Counted from the stretch's first letter, positions 6,023 through 13,437 are shown. The stretch is DNA of 13,515 nt from an uncultured Succinatimonas sp. (GCA_937896115.1 CALBLB010000180.1:1-13515), one strand, 5' to 3'. Notes: generated by a model from the letters alone, not told the origin. A program made the numbers and translations.

Positions 6023-7327
6023 TTATCCCATAAGTCCCAAGGCTCTTGGCAATGCTTCTGACAGTGACGGAATATAGGTTATGAGCAGAAGGATCATGAT
6101 GAGCATGAGGAAATAGGGCAACAGCATTTTTGAGACTTGCTCGATCTTAAGTTTGGTAATGCCGCAACCGACGAACAGCACTGAACCTACCGGAGGAGTC
6201 ATTGCTCCTATGCACAGGTTGTAGATGAGCATGGTGCCAAACTGAATTGAGGTCATACCGAATGAATGGACTATCGGCCAGAAGATCGGTACGAAGATCA
6301 AAATAGCGGGGGTCATGTCCATGAACATGCCTATGACCAACAGCAACACATTGATGAGCAGGAGAATAACGATCATATTGTCGCTTACTGACAAGATGGC
6401 TTTGCTGATGGCGCCAGGGATCCCGGTACGTACCATTACGTAAGACATGGCAGTTGAAGCAGAGATCATAAAAAGGATCACGGCGCTTATAACCGCACTG
6501 TCCACCAAGATCTTGATGAATGATTTCAGGTTAATCGAACGGTAGCATAAAGAAAGAAGCAGACAGTACAGTACGCTGACTCCTGCAGCTTCGGTAGCGG
6601 TGAAAACTCCGCCTACTATACCGCCTATGACCACCACAATCATGAGCAGACTCGGGATGGCGTCACAAGATGTCTTAACCCAAACGGATAAAGGCTGACC
6701 GCCTGATACTTTGTAGTTATGTCTTTTGGCATAGATATATGCAACAAGCATGGTACCAAGTCCCATTAAGATACCAGGTACATAACCTGCCATAAACAGA
6801 GCAGAAATTGAAGTACCGCCGACTACGGTAGCGTAAATAATGAAACCGTTTGAAGGCGGGATCAGCATTCCTGACGGAGCTGAAGCTATATTTACGGAAG
6901 CGGCAAAGGCAGGATCGTATCCTTCGCGTTTTTGGATAGGATAAATGCATCCGCCCATGGCAGAGCATGCGGCAACTGAAGAGCCAGAAAGAGATCCAAA
7001 AAGCATGTTGCCGACCACATTGGCGTGAGCAAGCGAGCCGGGAATTCGTCCTACGAATAATTTTGCAAAAGAAACGAGACGGTTGGCAATGCCGCCGTTG
7101 TTCATCAAATTGCCTGCAAGAATGAACAGAGGAAAAGCCAGCAGTGAGAAGTTTTCAACACCGCCGTTCATTTTCTTCATGATAAGCGGGCAGATTGATC
7201 CCCATGGTTGTACGGTAAGAGCCGTAAATAAAGAGGCTACGATCAAACCTATGGAAATAGGACAGCCTAAAAAGAGCAGAATGAAAAACAGCCCGAAAAG
7301 CAACAAAATAGCAAGACCTATACTCAT
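6023..7327 (-). CDS. dctM: TRAP transporter large permease (DctM family)
   Basis: The 434-residue transport channel of a tripartite ATP-independent periplasmic uptake system, driven by a sodium or proton gradient. It is hydrophobic throughout, with 11-12 expected membrane segments starting in the first 25 residues. Typical family stretches are FPLFILAGNLMNNGGIA (about 63-79), SGSSVAACSAMGG, ASAPSGMLIPPSNGFIIYA, FTATEAAGVSVLYCL, GMFMDMTPAILIFVP and CIGAMTPPVGSVLFVGCGI. Length is normal for DctM. The start ATG at 7327 overlaps the stop of the small permease as ATGA, and AAGGAG stands 8 bases ahead, so translation is coupled. It is the last gene of its operon. dctM is used as a family name; the substrate is probably an organic acid but is not determined. 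Confidence 0.95.
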   Translation of the reverse strand: MSIGLAILLLFGLFFILLFLGCPISIGLIVASLFTALTVQPWGSICPLIMKKMNGGVENFSLLAFPLFILAGNLMNNGGIANRLVSFAKLFVGRIPGSLAHANVVGNMLFGSLSGSSVAACSAMGGCIYPIQKREGYDPAFAASVNIASAPSGMLIPPSNGFIIYATVVGGTSISALFMAGYVPGILMGLGTMLVAYIYAKRHNYKVSGGQPLSVWVKTSCDAIPSLLMIVVVIGGIVGGVFTATEAAGVSVLYCLLLSLCYRSINLKSFIKILVDSAVISAVILFMISASTAMSYVMVRTGIPGAISKAILSVSDNMIVILLLINVLLLVIGMFMDMTPAILIFVPIFWPIVHSFGMTSIQFGTMLIYNLCIGAMTPPVGSVLFVGCGITKLKIEQVSKMLLPYFLMLIMILLLITYIPSLSEALPRALGLMG

Positions 7328-7824
7328 TTTGCGTTCTCCTTGGGATCATTAAGATGTAAATCTTCGAAGATGTTTGCTATTTGGATCAGGATAATAAATA
7401 TCGCCGAGAGTGGAGCAATCGCATATACAAGGGCGCGCGGGACTCCGAGCAAAGGAGAGAAGGCGTTTGCCGAATTTACGGCATTTTGCACACCGCCTAT
7501 CAGCATTACGAATATGGCTAAAAACAGTACTATCGCATCGGTAAAAACCATCATTTTTACTTTGGTTTTGGGTTTGACGATTTCAACTACATACATCAGG
7601 GCCATATGTTGTCTGGTACCAAATGCAGCTGCAGCTCCGACAAATCCGGTCCATATGAGCATGTAACGCACTATTTCTTCCGTAAATGCAGCAGGATCAT
7701 TTAACACGTAACGCGTGAAAACTTGGTAAAGAACCAAAACGCACATAGTGAACAGTAAAAAAGCGGCAACATAACCGCAAAAAGCGGAAAGCTTTTCTCT
7801 GAGCCTGATTAGTTTCTCCAACAT
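7324..7824 (-). CDS. dctQ: TRAP transporter small permease (DctQ family)
   Basis: A 166-residue membrane protein with four hydrophobic segments that pairs with DctM and helps dock the loaded binding protein. Family features are the first segment FCGYVAAFLLFTMCVLVLYQVFTRY-type stretch (about 15-40), then EEIVRYMLIWTGFVGAAAAF with the conserved glutamates and tryptophan, and RQHMAL. I start it at the ATG at 7824, which has GAGG 5 bases upstream; an extension to a TTG at 7848 adds eight residues (MPARFEVV) that look like leader RNA. It is separated from dctP by a hairpin with a short T-run, which should lower its expression relative to the binding protein. Confidence 0.93.
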   Translation of the reverse strand: MLEKLIRLREKLSAFCGYVAAFLLFTMCVLVLYQVFTRYVLNDPAAFTEEIVRYMLIWTGFVGAAAAFGTRQHMALMYVVEIVKPKTKVKMMVFTDAIVLFLAIFVMLIGGVQNAVNSANAFSPLLGVPRALVYAIAPLSAIFIILIQIANIFEDLHLNDPKENAK

Positions 7825-7845
7825 GACAACCTCGAATCTCGCGGG

Positions 7846-7878
7846 CAAAAAGGCCGGAACTTAGTGATTAGTTCCGGC
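7846..7878 (-). terminator. Attenuating stem-loop between dctP and dctQ
   Basis: GCCGGAACT and AGTTCCGGC form a perfect 9-bp stem with an 8-base loop (7853-7878), followed on the minus strand by CTTTTTGC. It begins 11 bases after the dctP stop. A partial terminator here would give more binding protein than permease, as is common in binding-protein-dependent systems; it could also protect the dctP message from 3' decay. Confidence 0.72.
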
Positions 7879-7889
7879 AACTTTGATGA

Positions 7890-8882
7890 TCATTTGGCGC
7901 TTTCGATCAGCTCAAGCATTTTCTTAACACCAGGATATTCCTTGGCGTATTTGGCGCGAACCGATTCAGTGGCATCGATAAAGGGTTTCTTGTCGATATC
8001 GGTTATGAACTCAACGCCCATGGTCTTTGCTTTGGCAATGGCTGCATCGGTAGCTTTATCCCAAGCTACGAGCTGATGTTGCATAGCTTCGGTTGCCGCA
8101 TCGCGAATGATCTTTTGATCATCAGGGGAGAGTTCTTTCCAGGCATCTCCATTCATGACTATGGCATCGGGGATCATGGCGTGACCGTCCATGGAATAAA
8201 CTTTGCAAATTTCACCATGATTGGCTTCAGTCAGTGAAAGCACGTTATTTTCAGTTCCGTCGATTACCCCTGTTTGTAAAGCGGTATAAACCTCACCATA
8301 TCCCATGGCTACAGGAGTTCCTCCCATGGCTTTGACCATGTCTATCTGTGTTTTCATATCCTGAACACGGATCTTCATACCCTTAAGATCGGCAGGGCTC
8401 TTGATGGCTTTTTTGGGAGTATAGAAGTTGCGATCACCTGATGACAGGAAGTTTAAAGTTACGAATCCTTTATCGGCGGTTGAATAGAAGAAGTTCTGCA
8501 TGGCGTCTGATTGCATAACTTTGTAGTATTCGTTTTTGTCTTTGAACAGGTAAGGCAATCCGAATACGTGGTAGGCATCATCATAAGTTCCAAGCTGAGG
8601 TGCACCTACGTGGACCATGGAGATATCGCCTGACATGCACATTTCCAAGGTTTCGGCGGCAGTACCCATCTGGCCGTTGGGGAAGATTTGAACTTCGATA
8701 CGGCCGTTTGAATTCTTATTGATGAGATCGGCCATTTCCTTCATGGCAATATGGGCCGAATGAGTTTCATTTAAGGCGTGAGCCAAAGTCAGATTGATTT
8801 CTGCGCCAAAAGATGCAGATGATGCGGCAAGAGCAATTGCGGCTACGCTGATGGCTAAAGCTGATTTTGAAAAAGTCTTCAT
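7890..8882 (-). CDS. dctP: TRAP transporter substrate-binding protein (DctP family)
   Basis: A 330-residue periplasmic receptor that captures the substrate, most likely an organic anion, and hands it to DctQM. A Sec signal peptide (MKTFSKSALAISVAAIALA...) ends in SFGA, cut after about residue 27. Family marks: LAHALNETHSAH at the mature N-terminus, FPNGQMG, the carboxylate-binding Arg172 in GMKIRVQ, and GYGEVYTALQTGVIDGTENN (about 194-213). The IRVQ...MVKAMGGTPVAM pattern resembles the dicarboxylate/uronate branch; this assignment is from memory and does not settle the ligand. I chose the ATG at 8882 with AAGGTG 8 bases ahead over a GTG at 8891, which is preceded by no ribosome site. It follows the oxidoreductase by 73 bp and is bounded on both sides by RNA hairpins. 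Confidence 0.95.
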   Translation of the reverse strand: MKTFSKSALAISVAAIALAASSASFGAEINLTLAHALNETHSAHIAMKEMADLINKNSNGRIEVQIFPNGQMGTAAETLEMCMSGDISMVHVGAPQLGTYDDAYHVFGLPYLFKDKNEYYKVMQSDAMQNFFYSTADKGFVTLNFLSSGDRNFYTPKKAIKSPADLKGMKIRVQDMKTQIDMVKAMGGTPVAMGYGEVYTALQTGVIDGTENNVLSLTEANHGEICKVYSMDGHAMIPDAIVMNGDAWKELSPDDQKIIRDAATEAMQHQLVAWDKATDAAIAKAKTMGVEFITDIDKKPFIDATESVRAKYAKEYPGVKKMLELIESAK

Positions 8883-8922
8883 AAAAAACACCTTAATTTA
8901 CAGTTTGTTTGGAATGTATAAA

Positions 8923-8944
8923 GGGGAATACGGAGGTACTCCCC
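8923..8944 (-). other. Stem-loop between the oxidoreductase and dctP
   Basis: In the minus-strand RNA GGGGAGUAC pairs with GUAUUCCCC (nine pairs including one G-U) around a 4-base loop; TTTATA follows. It starts 11 bases beyond the oxidoreductase stop at 8956. It may be a weak attenuator or processing site separating oxidoreductase and transporter expression. No separate dctP promoter was evident in the remaining 40 bases. Confidence 0.5.
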
Positions 8945-8955
8945 GTAAGTTATTA

Positions 8956-10473
8956 TCAGTCTTGATAACTCTTTAAGATTTCAGGGGCAGTGATCCACTT
9001 GTTGCGAGTCTTAAGGTAAGCCTGTACGCATTCTTTGGCATGGGCTTCTTCACGGGCTTTTCTTTCCTCATCACGCCATACCGAAGCACCGAATGAGACC
9101 AATTTATCCTGAACTTTTTTAACATTCATGGCACGCGGCTGTACTCCGGTCAGTGCGGCAATAGCAGCAACTACGCCTGAGGCCTGACCTATACCCATGA
9201 TGCCGCCTTGGGTTCTGTAAGAGCCGGAAGCTTGGGATTCACCGGAAATAGAACGACCGCTTAAAACCAATCCGTCTATGTGGGCAGGTACCAGACAACG
9301 CAGAGGAATATCATAGGTATCCTGCAAATCGGTCCAGCTGCCGCCGTGGCCGTCGGTACGATAGCCGGCAGCTCCGTCAGGATTATGTACGTCCATAGGG
9401 AAATATCCTCTGGAAACTACATCATCAAATTTGCGACCTACGAGGCAGTCGTTGGCAGTCAGTGTATAAACACCTTTGATATGACGGGTTTCGCGTGCAC
9501 CTACCTCGTTTGACGTGTCATTGACCCAGGCATGCTCAAATCCTGGAACATATTTGATCATGAACTCTGATACGGATTCTATCTGTCTGCGTCCGTCGAT
9601 CTCAGCCCAGGCTCTTTGTTCTGTATCGGCCAAATCGTATCCGGTGACGCGGGTAGCATTGAAATGAATGCTGCCGGGGTGTACGCCGTTTAAGATGATG
9701 ACGCTGTCACGGCCGAAACATAAGTCGTGATTTTCAATGGCTTTTTTAACCAGTTTCTTAAAACCTTGAGCTACGAAGTAATGTTGTTTTAAACGATCGC
9801 TGTAAGGCTTTAACGGCACGCAGTCGGTTTTAAATTCAAAGTCTTCAGGGTTGTTTACGATGTAGTCGTAGGTCTTTTCCACGTCAACATCGGCCATTTC
9901 GAACATAGAGGAGCCGGGCTGTGCCTTATGAGTAACCTCATTTCCGAAAATGAATTCTTCGCCGGCTTTGACAGCGACGTCTCCGTCGCCGGTGCAATCG
10001 ACAACCTGTTTGCAGGAGAAAGTGAAATCTTTTTCACGGGAAGAAACTACCAAACCGGTTACGGTATTGCCTGATTTGATAACTGTGCGCACAAAAGTGT
10101 GGAAAAGGATATCAACACCGGCTTTAACCATCATTTCTTGTGCTACATACTTGTATTTCTCGCGATCGTAGAATCCAAGTGAGGCTCCTGATCCGTAGGG
10201 ATCGAGGGTCTTCAAATGTCCGGGGCTTCCTGCTGCGGCCATCAATTCATTCATGAAGTCCTGAGGAATGCCGTCGATCACCTGCTCATCACCAAAATGG
10301 AAAGGGGAAATAGGGCCGATCACGGAGTTTGTTGCGGTACCGCCTAAAAAACCCAATCTTTCTACAAGTAAAGTTTTGGCCCCTGCTTTTGCTGAAGCCA
10401 GAGCAGCCATGATGCCGGCAGGACCGCCGCCCACTACGATTACATCGTAATTTGCTTTAAATTCAAATCCCAT
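8956..10473 (-). CDS. FAD-dependent oxidoreductase (FAD_oxidored type), probably cytoplasmic
   Basis: A 505-residue flavoprotein of unknown substrate. The Rossmann FAD site is YDVIVVGGGPAGIMAALASA (9-28) with the ribose-binding Glu38 in TLLVERL. GFLGGTATNS follows (41-50), then VVDCTGDGDVAVKAG (157-171), GARETRHIKGVYTLTANDC (325-343), and the C-terminal flavin-contact region SGRSISGESQASGSYRTQG with GIGQASGVVAA (405-436). These are typical of the PF12831-type family rather than of fumarate reductase/FAD_binding_2. There is no signal peptide, Tat motif or heme/FMN-binding segment, so it is not an exported respiratory reductase. GGAG lies 9 bases before the ATG. It is first in the operon with the TRAP genes and faces iclR, so it probably oxidises or reduces the imported acid. 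Confidence 0.88.
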   Translation of the reverse strand: MGFEFKANYDVIVVGGGPAGIMAALASAKAGAKTLLVERLGFLGGTATNSVIGPISPFHFGDEQVIDGIPQDFMNELMAAAGSPGHLKTLDPYGSGASLGFYDREKYKYVAQEMMVKAGVDILFHTFVRTVIKSGNTVTGLVVSSREKDFTFSCKQVVDCTGDGDVAVKAGEEFIFGNEVTHKAQPGSSMFEMADVDVEKTYDYIVNNPEDFEFKTDCVPLKPYSDRLKQHYFVAQGFKKLVKKAIENHDLCFGRDSVIILNGVHPGSIHFNATRVTGYDLADTEQRAWAEIDGRRQIESVSEFMIKYVPGFEHAWVNDTSNEVGARETRHIKGVYTLTANDCLVGRKFDDVVSRGYFPMDVHNPDGAAGYRTDGHGGSWTDLQDTYDIPLRCLVPAHIDGLVLSGRSISGESQASGSYRTQGGIMGIGQASGVVAAIAALTGVQPRAMNVKKVQDKLVSFGASVWRDEERKAREEAHAKECVQAYLKTRNKWITAPEILKSYQD

Positions 10474-10497
10474 TAGTCTAATCTCCGTTATTTTTTA

Positions 10498-10514
10498 GTT
10501 CTAAATATTAGAAC
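10498..10514. promoter_or_regulatory. 17-bp palindrome, candidate IclR-family operator
   Basis: GTTCTAA-ATA-TTAGAAC: seven perfect pairs around a 3-base centre, 25 bp before the oxidoreductase start. Relative to the predicted start point near 10529 it is centred at about +23, a position where a bound protein would block elongation or promoter escape. IclR regulators commonly bind imperfect palindromes of this size next to a divergent target. Assignment to the adjacent regulator is inference. Confidence 0.55.
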
Positions 10515-10528
10515 AGTGTTTTATTATT

Positions 10529-10541
10529 TATAATCACTATA
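10529..10541 (-). promoter_or_regulatory. Candidate CRP-dependent promoter of the FAD-TRAP operon
   Basis: TATAGT (minus strand, 10541-10536) matches the -10 consensus at 5 of 6 bases, with a start predicted near 10529-10530. The region 17 bases upstream (ATCGTC) is a poor -35, but the consensus CRP site is centred about 42 bases upstream of the start, the class II arrangement in which CRP replaces the -35 contact. Confidence 0.5.
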
Positions 10542-10563
10542 GTAAACTTGAACTGGGGGACGA

Positions 10564-10579
10564 TGTGATCTTATTCACA
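10564..10579. promoter_or_regulatory. Consensus CRP site in the divergent spacer
   Basis: TGTGA-TCTTAT-TCACA, both half-sites perfect. It is centred at about -42 for the predicted oxidoreductase promoter and about -96 for the predicted iclR promoter, so the metabolic operon is the likelier target. It implies catabolite control: expression when cAMP is high. Confidence 0.8.
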
Positions 10580-10631
10580 AATCAGAAATGTCAGTTTTTT
10601 AGTTTTAAAAAAGCTTTTATTCGTCAATAAG

Positions 10632-10661
10632 TTGTGGATACTTGTATGCAAAACTTATAGA
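10632..10661 (+). promoter_or_regulatory. Candidate iclR promoter
   Basis: TTGTGG and TATAGA are separated by 18 bases, with a start expected near 10668 and a leader of about 30 bases. Boxes match consensus only moderately. No palindrome like the one at 10498 overlaps it, so autoregulation is not evident. Confidence 0.35.
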
Positions 10662-10697
10662 TAGAGAGTTGAAAAATAAAAATTCAGAGAGAGCAAA

Positions 10698-11459
10698 ATG
10701 GCAGTTAAAAATGTTTCCACCGTGGCCAAAGCGTTTCAGCTGATTGAATACATGGCAGGAGAAAAGGTTTGGTACGGGGTCTCAGAATTGGCAGAAAGTT
10801 TGGGAATGTATAAAAGCAACATTCACAATCTTTTAGCAACTTGTGAAAATTTCGGATATGTAGAGCAGGATGCAGAAACTAAAAAATATGCCTTGTCTAT
10901 GAAGTTTGTACAGTTGTCCCACCATGTACGTCAGCGTTTCGGATTTAACGATATGCTTGGGACCATATTGCGAAAACTCAGTGAGGAAACAGGGGAACTT
11001 TCGTATTTTGCTTCTCTTTATAAAGATAAGGTTCTGTATCTTTGCGGAGCGTTTCCATCAAGTGCAATAGCCGCAAAACCAGTTGTAGGTCTTACGTTGA
11101 GTCCGCATTGTGACGTGATGGGCAAGGTTTTGATGGCTTATGCAAATGAAGAGGTTTTAGGCAGAATTTGTAACGAAGAATTAAAAAAATATACAGCTAC
11201 CACCATCACTGATCCTGATGATTTGCGTATTGAGATCCAGCATGTAAGAGAAAACGGTTATGCCGTTGATCATATGGAGTATGAATACGGTATTAAAGGG
11301 ATCGCCGTTCCGGTAATAAATTCTGTCCACGGTCTGCTCGGAGCTGTTTGTCTTAAAGGTCCTGCTCCTCGTTTTCCGGACTCTATAAATAGTGAATATG
11401 CTGAAAAATTGCGAAAAGTTGCTGAACAAATTTCCGAACGGTGGCACCAGACTGCGTGA
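10698..11459 (+). CDS. IclR-family transcriptional regulator
   Basis: A 253-residue DNA-binding regulator, normally acting as a dimer or tetramer that releases or engages DNA on binding a small acid. The N-terminal winged helix covers residues 3-70, with YGVSELAESLGMYKSNIHNLL (26-46) as the helix-turn-helix. A linker leads to the effector domain (about 80-250), with LSPHCDVMGKVLMAYA, ENGYAVDHMEYEYGIKGIAVPV and GLLGAVCLKGP as family marks. The ribosome site is weak (GAGAGAG, 4-10 bases ahead), in keeping with low expression. It is divergent from the FAD-TRAP operon across 224 bp, the usual layout for a local pathway regulator; the imported acid or its product is the likely effector. The recognition-helix serine and asparagine are seen directly, but the target sequence is predicted only from the palindrome at 10498. 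Confidence 0.95.
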   Translation: MAVKNVSTVAKAFQLIEYMAGEKVWYGVSELAESLGMYKSNIHNLLATCENFGYVEQDAETKKYALSMKFVQLSHHVRQRFGFNDMLGTILRKLSEETGELSYFASLYKDKVLYLCGAFPSSAIAAKPVVGLTLSPHCDVMGKVLMAYANEEVLGRICNEELKKYTATTITDPDDLRIEIQHVRENGYAVDHMEYEYGIKGIAVPVINSVHGLLGAVCLKGPAPRFPDSINSEYAEKLRKVAEQISERWHQTA

Positions 11460-11555
11460 TCAATTTAACTCATTGAAACGATAATCCGGTATCTTCGTAT
11501 TATGTTTGCAGATAACTATTCGTGCGATTTTGATCCTTTTTTGTTAAATCTGTGA

Positions 11556-11584
11556 TTGAAAATGTTTAAGTGATCATGGATAAT
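11556..11584 (+). promoter_or_regulatory. Sigma-70 promoter of the SulP gene
   Basis: TTGAAA (5 of 6) and GATAAT (5 of 6) at the ideal 17-base spacing; the start falls near 11591. This is the best unassisted promoter in the window and suggests constitutive expression. The message would begin at the base of the hairpin at 11596-11617 and carry a leader of about 63 bases. Confidence 0.65.
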
Positions 11585-11595
11585 GAACCGCTTTT

Positions 11596-11621
11596 AAATG
11601 CGCCTTTAGGCGCATTTTGCG
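11596..11621 (+). terminator. iclR terminator / SulP leader hairpin
   Basis: AAATGCGCC and GGCGCATTT form a perfect 9-bp stem with a TTTA loop, then TGCGTTT. It is 137 bp past the iclR stop. Pairing is strong but the T-run is broken (TTTTGCGTTT), so it may be a moderate terminator for iclR read-through. Because it lies just inside the predicted SulP transcript it could also cap that RNA's 5' end. Confidence 0.6.
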
Positions 11622-11653
11622 TTTAAAAAAAGAAAAAGCTTTGGAGCATATTC

Positions 11654-13168
11654 GTGAATATCAAAGGTGATATTACAGGTGGTTTGACAGCCGGTGTGGT
11701 TGCACTGCCTTTGTGTTTGGCATTCGGTATAGCCAGCGGCTTGGGGGCTGCAGCAGGCCTTTACGGTGCCATTATATTAAGTTTTTTTGCAGCCATTTTC
11801 GGCGGTACTAAAACTCAGATCTCAGGCCCTACCGGTCCTATGACCGTGGTAACTGCAAGCGTGGTTGTTGCTATGGGCGGCAACATGGCGCTCATAGGTT
11901 GCGTATTCGTGGTGGCAGGTCTTTTGCAGATTTTGTTCGGACTGGTGCGTTTGGGTCGTCTTATCCGTTTCATACCTTACTCTGTAACTTCAGGATTTAT
12001 GAACGGCGTTGGATTGATCATCATTCTTTTGCAATTGGCTCCAATGTTAGGCGGCGATTCTCCCAAAGGTCCCGTAGACGGAATTCTTTGCCTTCCTTCA
12101 ATTGACATAAATTGGGCCAGTGCAGCTTTGGGCGTTGTAGCCTTAGCCATTATTTTCCTGACTCCTAAAAAAATTAGCTCTGTGATCCCGGCTCCGCTGT
12201 TGGCTCTTATAGTACTTTCTCTGATCTCTTATTACAGCGGCGCTGACGTTCGCGTGATAGGTGAAGTGCCAAGCGGTCTTCCTGATTTCCATCTTCCTCA
12301 CATTACCATGGAGCACATTGTAACCATATTCGGTTATGGCCTGACTTTGGCAATTTTGGGATGCATCGATTCGCTTTTAACTTCGCTGATTGCAGATTCC
12401 CTTACCAAGACCAAACACTCTCCTAACCGCGAACTCATAGGTCAGGGTATAGGTAATGCTCTTTGCGGTTTCTTCGGCGGTTTGGTCGGAGCAGGTGCCA
12501 CCATGCGTACCGTTACCAATATTAAATTGGGCGGTAATTCAAGATTCTCCGGAGTGATGAGCTCGTTGTTCTTGGTTTCGGTATTACTGGCTTTCCATGA
12601 TCTTGTTTCATTTGTTCCGGTAGCCGTACTCTCTGGCATTCTTATCAAGGTCGGTATTGATATCTTTGATTACCGCTTGTTAAAAGAAGTCAAACTCATG
12701 CCTAAGACCGATCTCATGTTAATGATCCTAGTTTTCCTGCTTACGGTATTTGTAAATTTGATTTTTGCCGTTGCCGTCGGAGTAGTAGTTGCCGTAATCG
12801 CCCATTTAATGGCTGTACGTACCATGAGTAAACGTGAGCGTACTGCTTTGGCAGAATTTGAAAAACACGGTGATATAACCGTGGCCAAGCTGTCAGGTCC
12901 CATGTACTTTGGTACCAGCTCTTTGCAGGCATATCGTTTTGCCAAGGAGAAATCTGGAGTTACCGTTTTAGATCTTACTCATGTGAATATGATCGACGTT
13001 TCAGGAATTTACGCTCTTGAAGATGAGATCTCGGTAAAACGTGCAGCAGGTGAGCAGGTAGCTTTGGTGGCAACATCTTCGCAGGCTCTTATGAATATGC
13101 GCACCATGGTCGGAGCAGAATACGTTTTCACCACCGTTGAAGAGGCGCTTGCATCTGTTAACAAGTAG
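11654..13168 (+). CDS. SulP-family anion transporter with STAS domain, BicA-like
   Basis: A 504-residue inner-membrane carrier (SLC26/SulP). The membrane part (1 to about 385) shows VALPLCLAFGIASGLGAAAG, the substrate-site segment QISGPTGPMTVV (55-66), and GCIDSLLTSLIADSLTKTKH with GAGATMRTVTNIKLGG. The cytoplasmic STAS domain runs from about 404 to 504 and keeps the loop MIDVSG with Asp448 and Ser450. The IDSLLTS and GAGATMRTV stretches resemble cyanobacterial BicA bicarbonate carriers more than the C4-dicarboxylate carrier DauA, as I remember them; sulfate is another possible substrate. No sulfate-assimilation or carbonic anhydrase gene is adjacent. The start is a GTG with GGAG 7 bases ahead and matches the usual SulP N-terminus; no earlier in-frame start is supported. 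Confidence 0.93.
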   Translation: MNIKGDITGGLTAGVVALPLCLAFGIASGLGAAAGLYGAIILSFFAAIFGGTKTQISGPTGPMTVVTASVVVAMGGNMALIGCVFVVAGLLQILFGLVRLGRLIRFIPYSVTSGFMNGVGLIIILLQLAPMLGGDSPKGPVDGILCLPSIDINWASAALGVVALAIIFLTPKKISSVIPAPLLALIVLSLISYYSGADVRVIGEVPSGLPDFHLPHITMEHIVTIFGYGLTLAILGCIDSLLTSLIADSLTKTKHSPNRELIGQGIGNALCGFFGGLVGAGATMRTVTNIKLGGNSRFSGVMSSLFLVSVLLAFHDLVSFVPVAVLSGILIKVGIDIFDYRLLKEVKLMPKTDLMLMILVFLLTVFVNLIFAVAVGVVVAVIAHLMAVRTMSKRERTALAEFEKHGDITVAKLSGPMYFGTSSLQAYRFAKEKSGVTVLDLTHVNMIDVSGIYALEDEISVKRAAGEQVALVATSSQALMNMRTMVGAEYVFTTVEEALASVNK

Positions 13169-13186
13169 TTTTCGGTTTTTACTTTT

Positions 13187-13214
13187 AAGGGGAGCTGTGA
13201 TTGCTCCCTTTTTT
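13187..13214 (+). terminator. Intrinsic terminator of the SulP gene
   Basis: GGGAGC and GCTCCC pair around TGTGATT (13190-13208), with added A-T and G-T pairs at the base, followed directly by six T. It lies 20 bp after the SulP stop codon. Confidence 0.93.
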
Positions 13215-13385
13215 GTTGATAAGAGTCGTGCTCGGTAAGTTATATAGCGAAAGGTGGCAAAAAATTAATGCAAAAACCGGCGACTTTTAATGCAATACAA
13301 CAAATAATAAGCCTTGGTTAACAGTCTGCGGGATGATCTATTTGGATCTTTGAAGATGGCAGGAAACTTAAGGTTAATGCAGGTG

Positions 13386-13421
13386 AAATAAAAAGGAGAA
13401 AGAGTGAAAACTCTTTCTCCT
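13386..13421 (-). terminator. Terminator of the gene entering from the right edge
   Basis: A perfect 12-bp stem, AGGAGAAAGAGT with ACTCTTTCTCCT, around a GAAA loop on the plus strand (13394-13421). TTTTTATTT follows on the minus strand but no T-run on the plus strand, so it serves leftward transcription. It is 16 bp past the stop codon at 13438-13440, which supports that partial gene. The interval 13215-13385 holds nothing I recognise beyond three scattered copies of TTAATGCA (13265, 13287, 13374). Confidence 0.82.
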
Positions 13422-13437
13422 CTCCTCTCTTCTTACC

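Noticed and set aside
8956..10473. Flavoprotein as an extracellular respiratory reductase (fumarate/urocanate/itaconate-reductase type)
   Set aside because: No signal peptide or FMN-binding segment, no heme motifs, and the motifs fit the FAD_oxidored type instead of FAD_binding_2.
13265..13381. Three copies of TTAATGCA as a CRISPR-like or iteron array
   Set aside because: Only 8 bases long, irregular spacing (22 and 87 bases), no conserved flanks.
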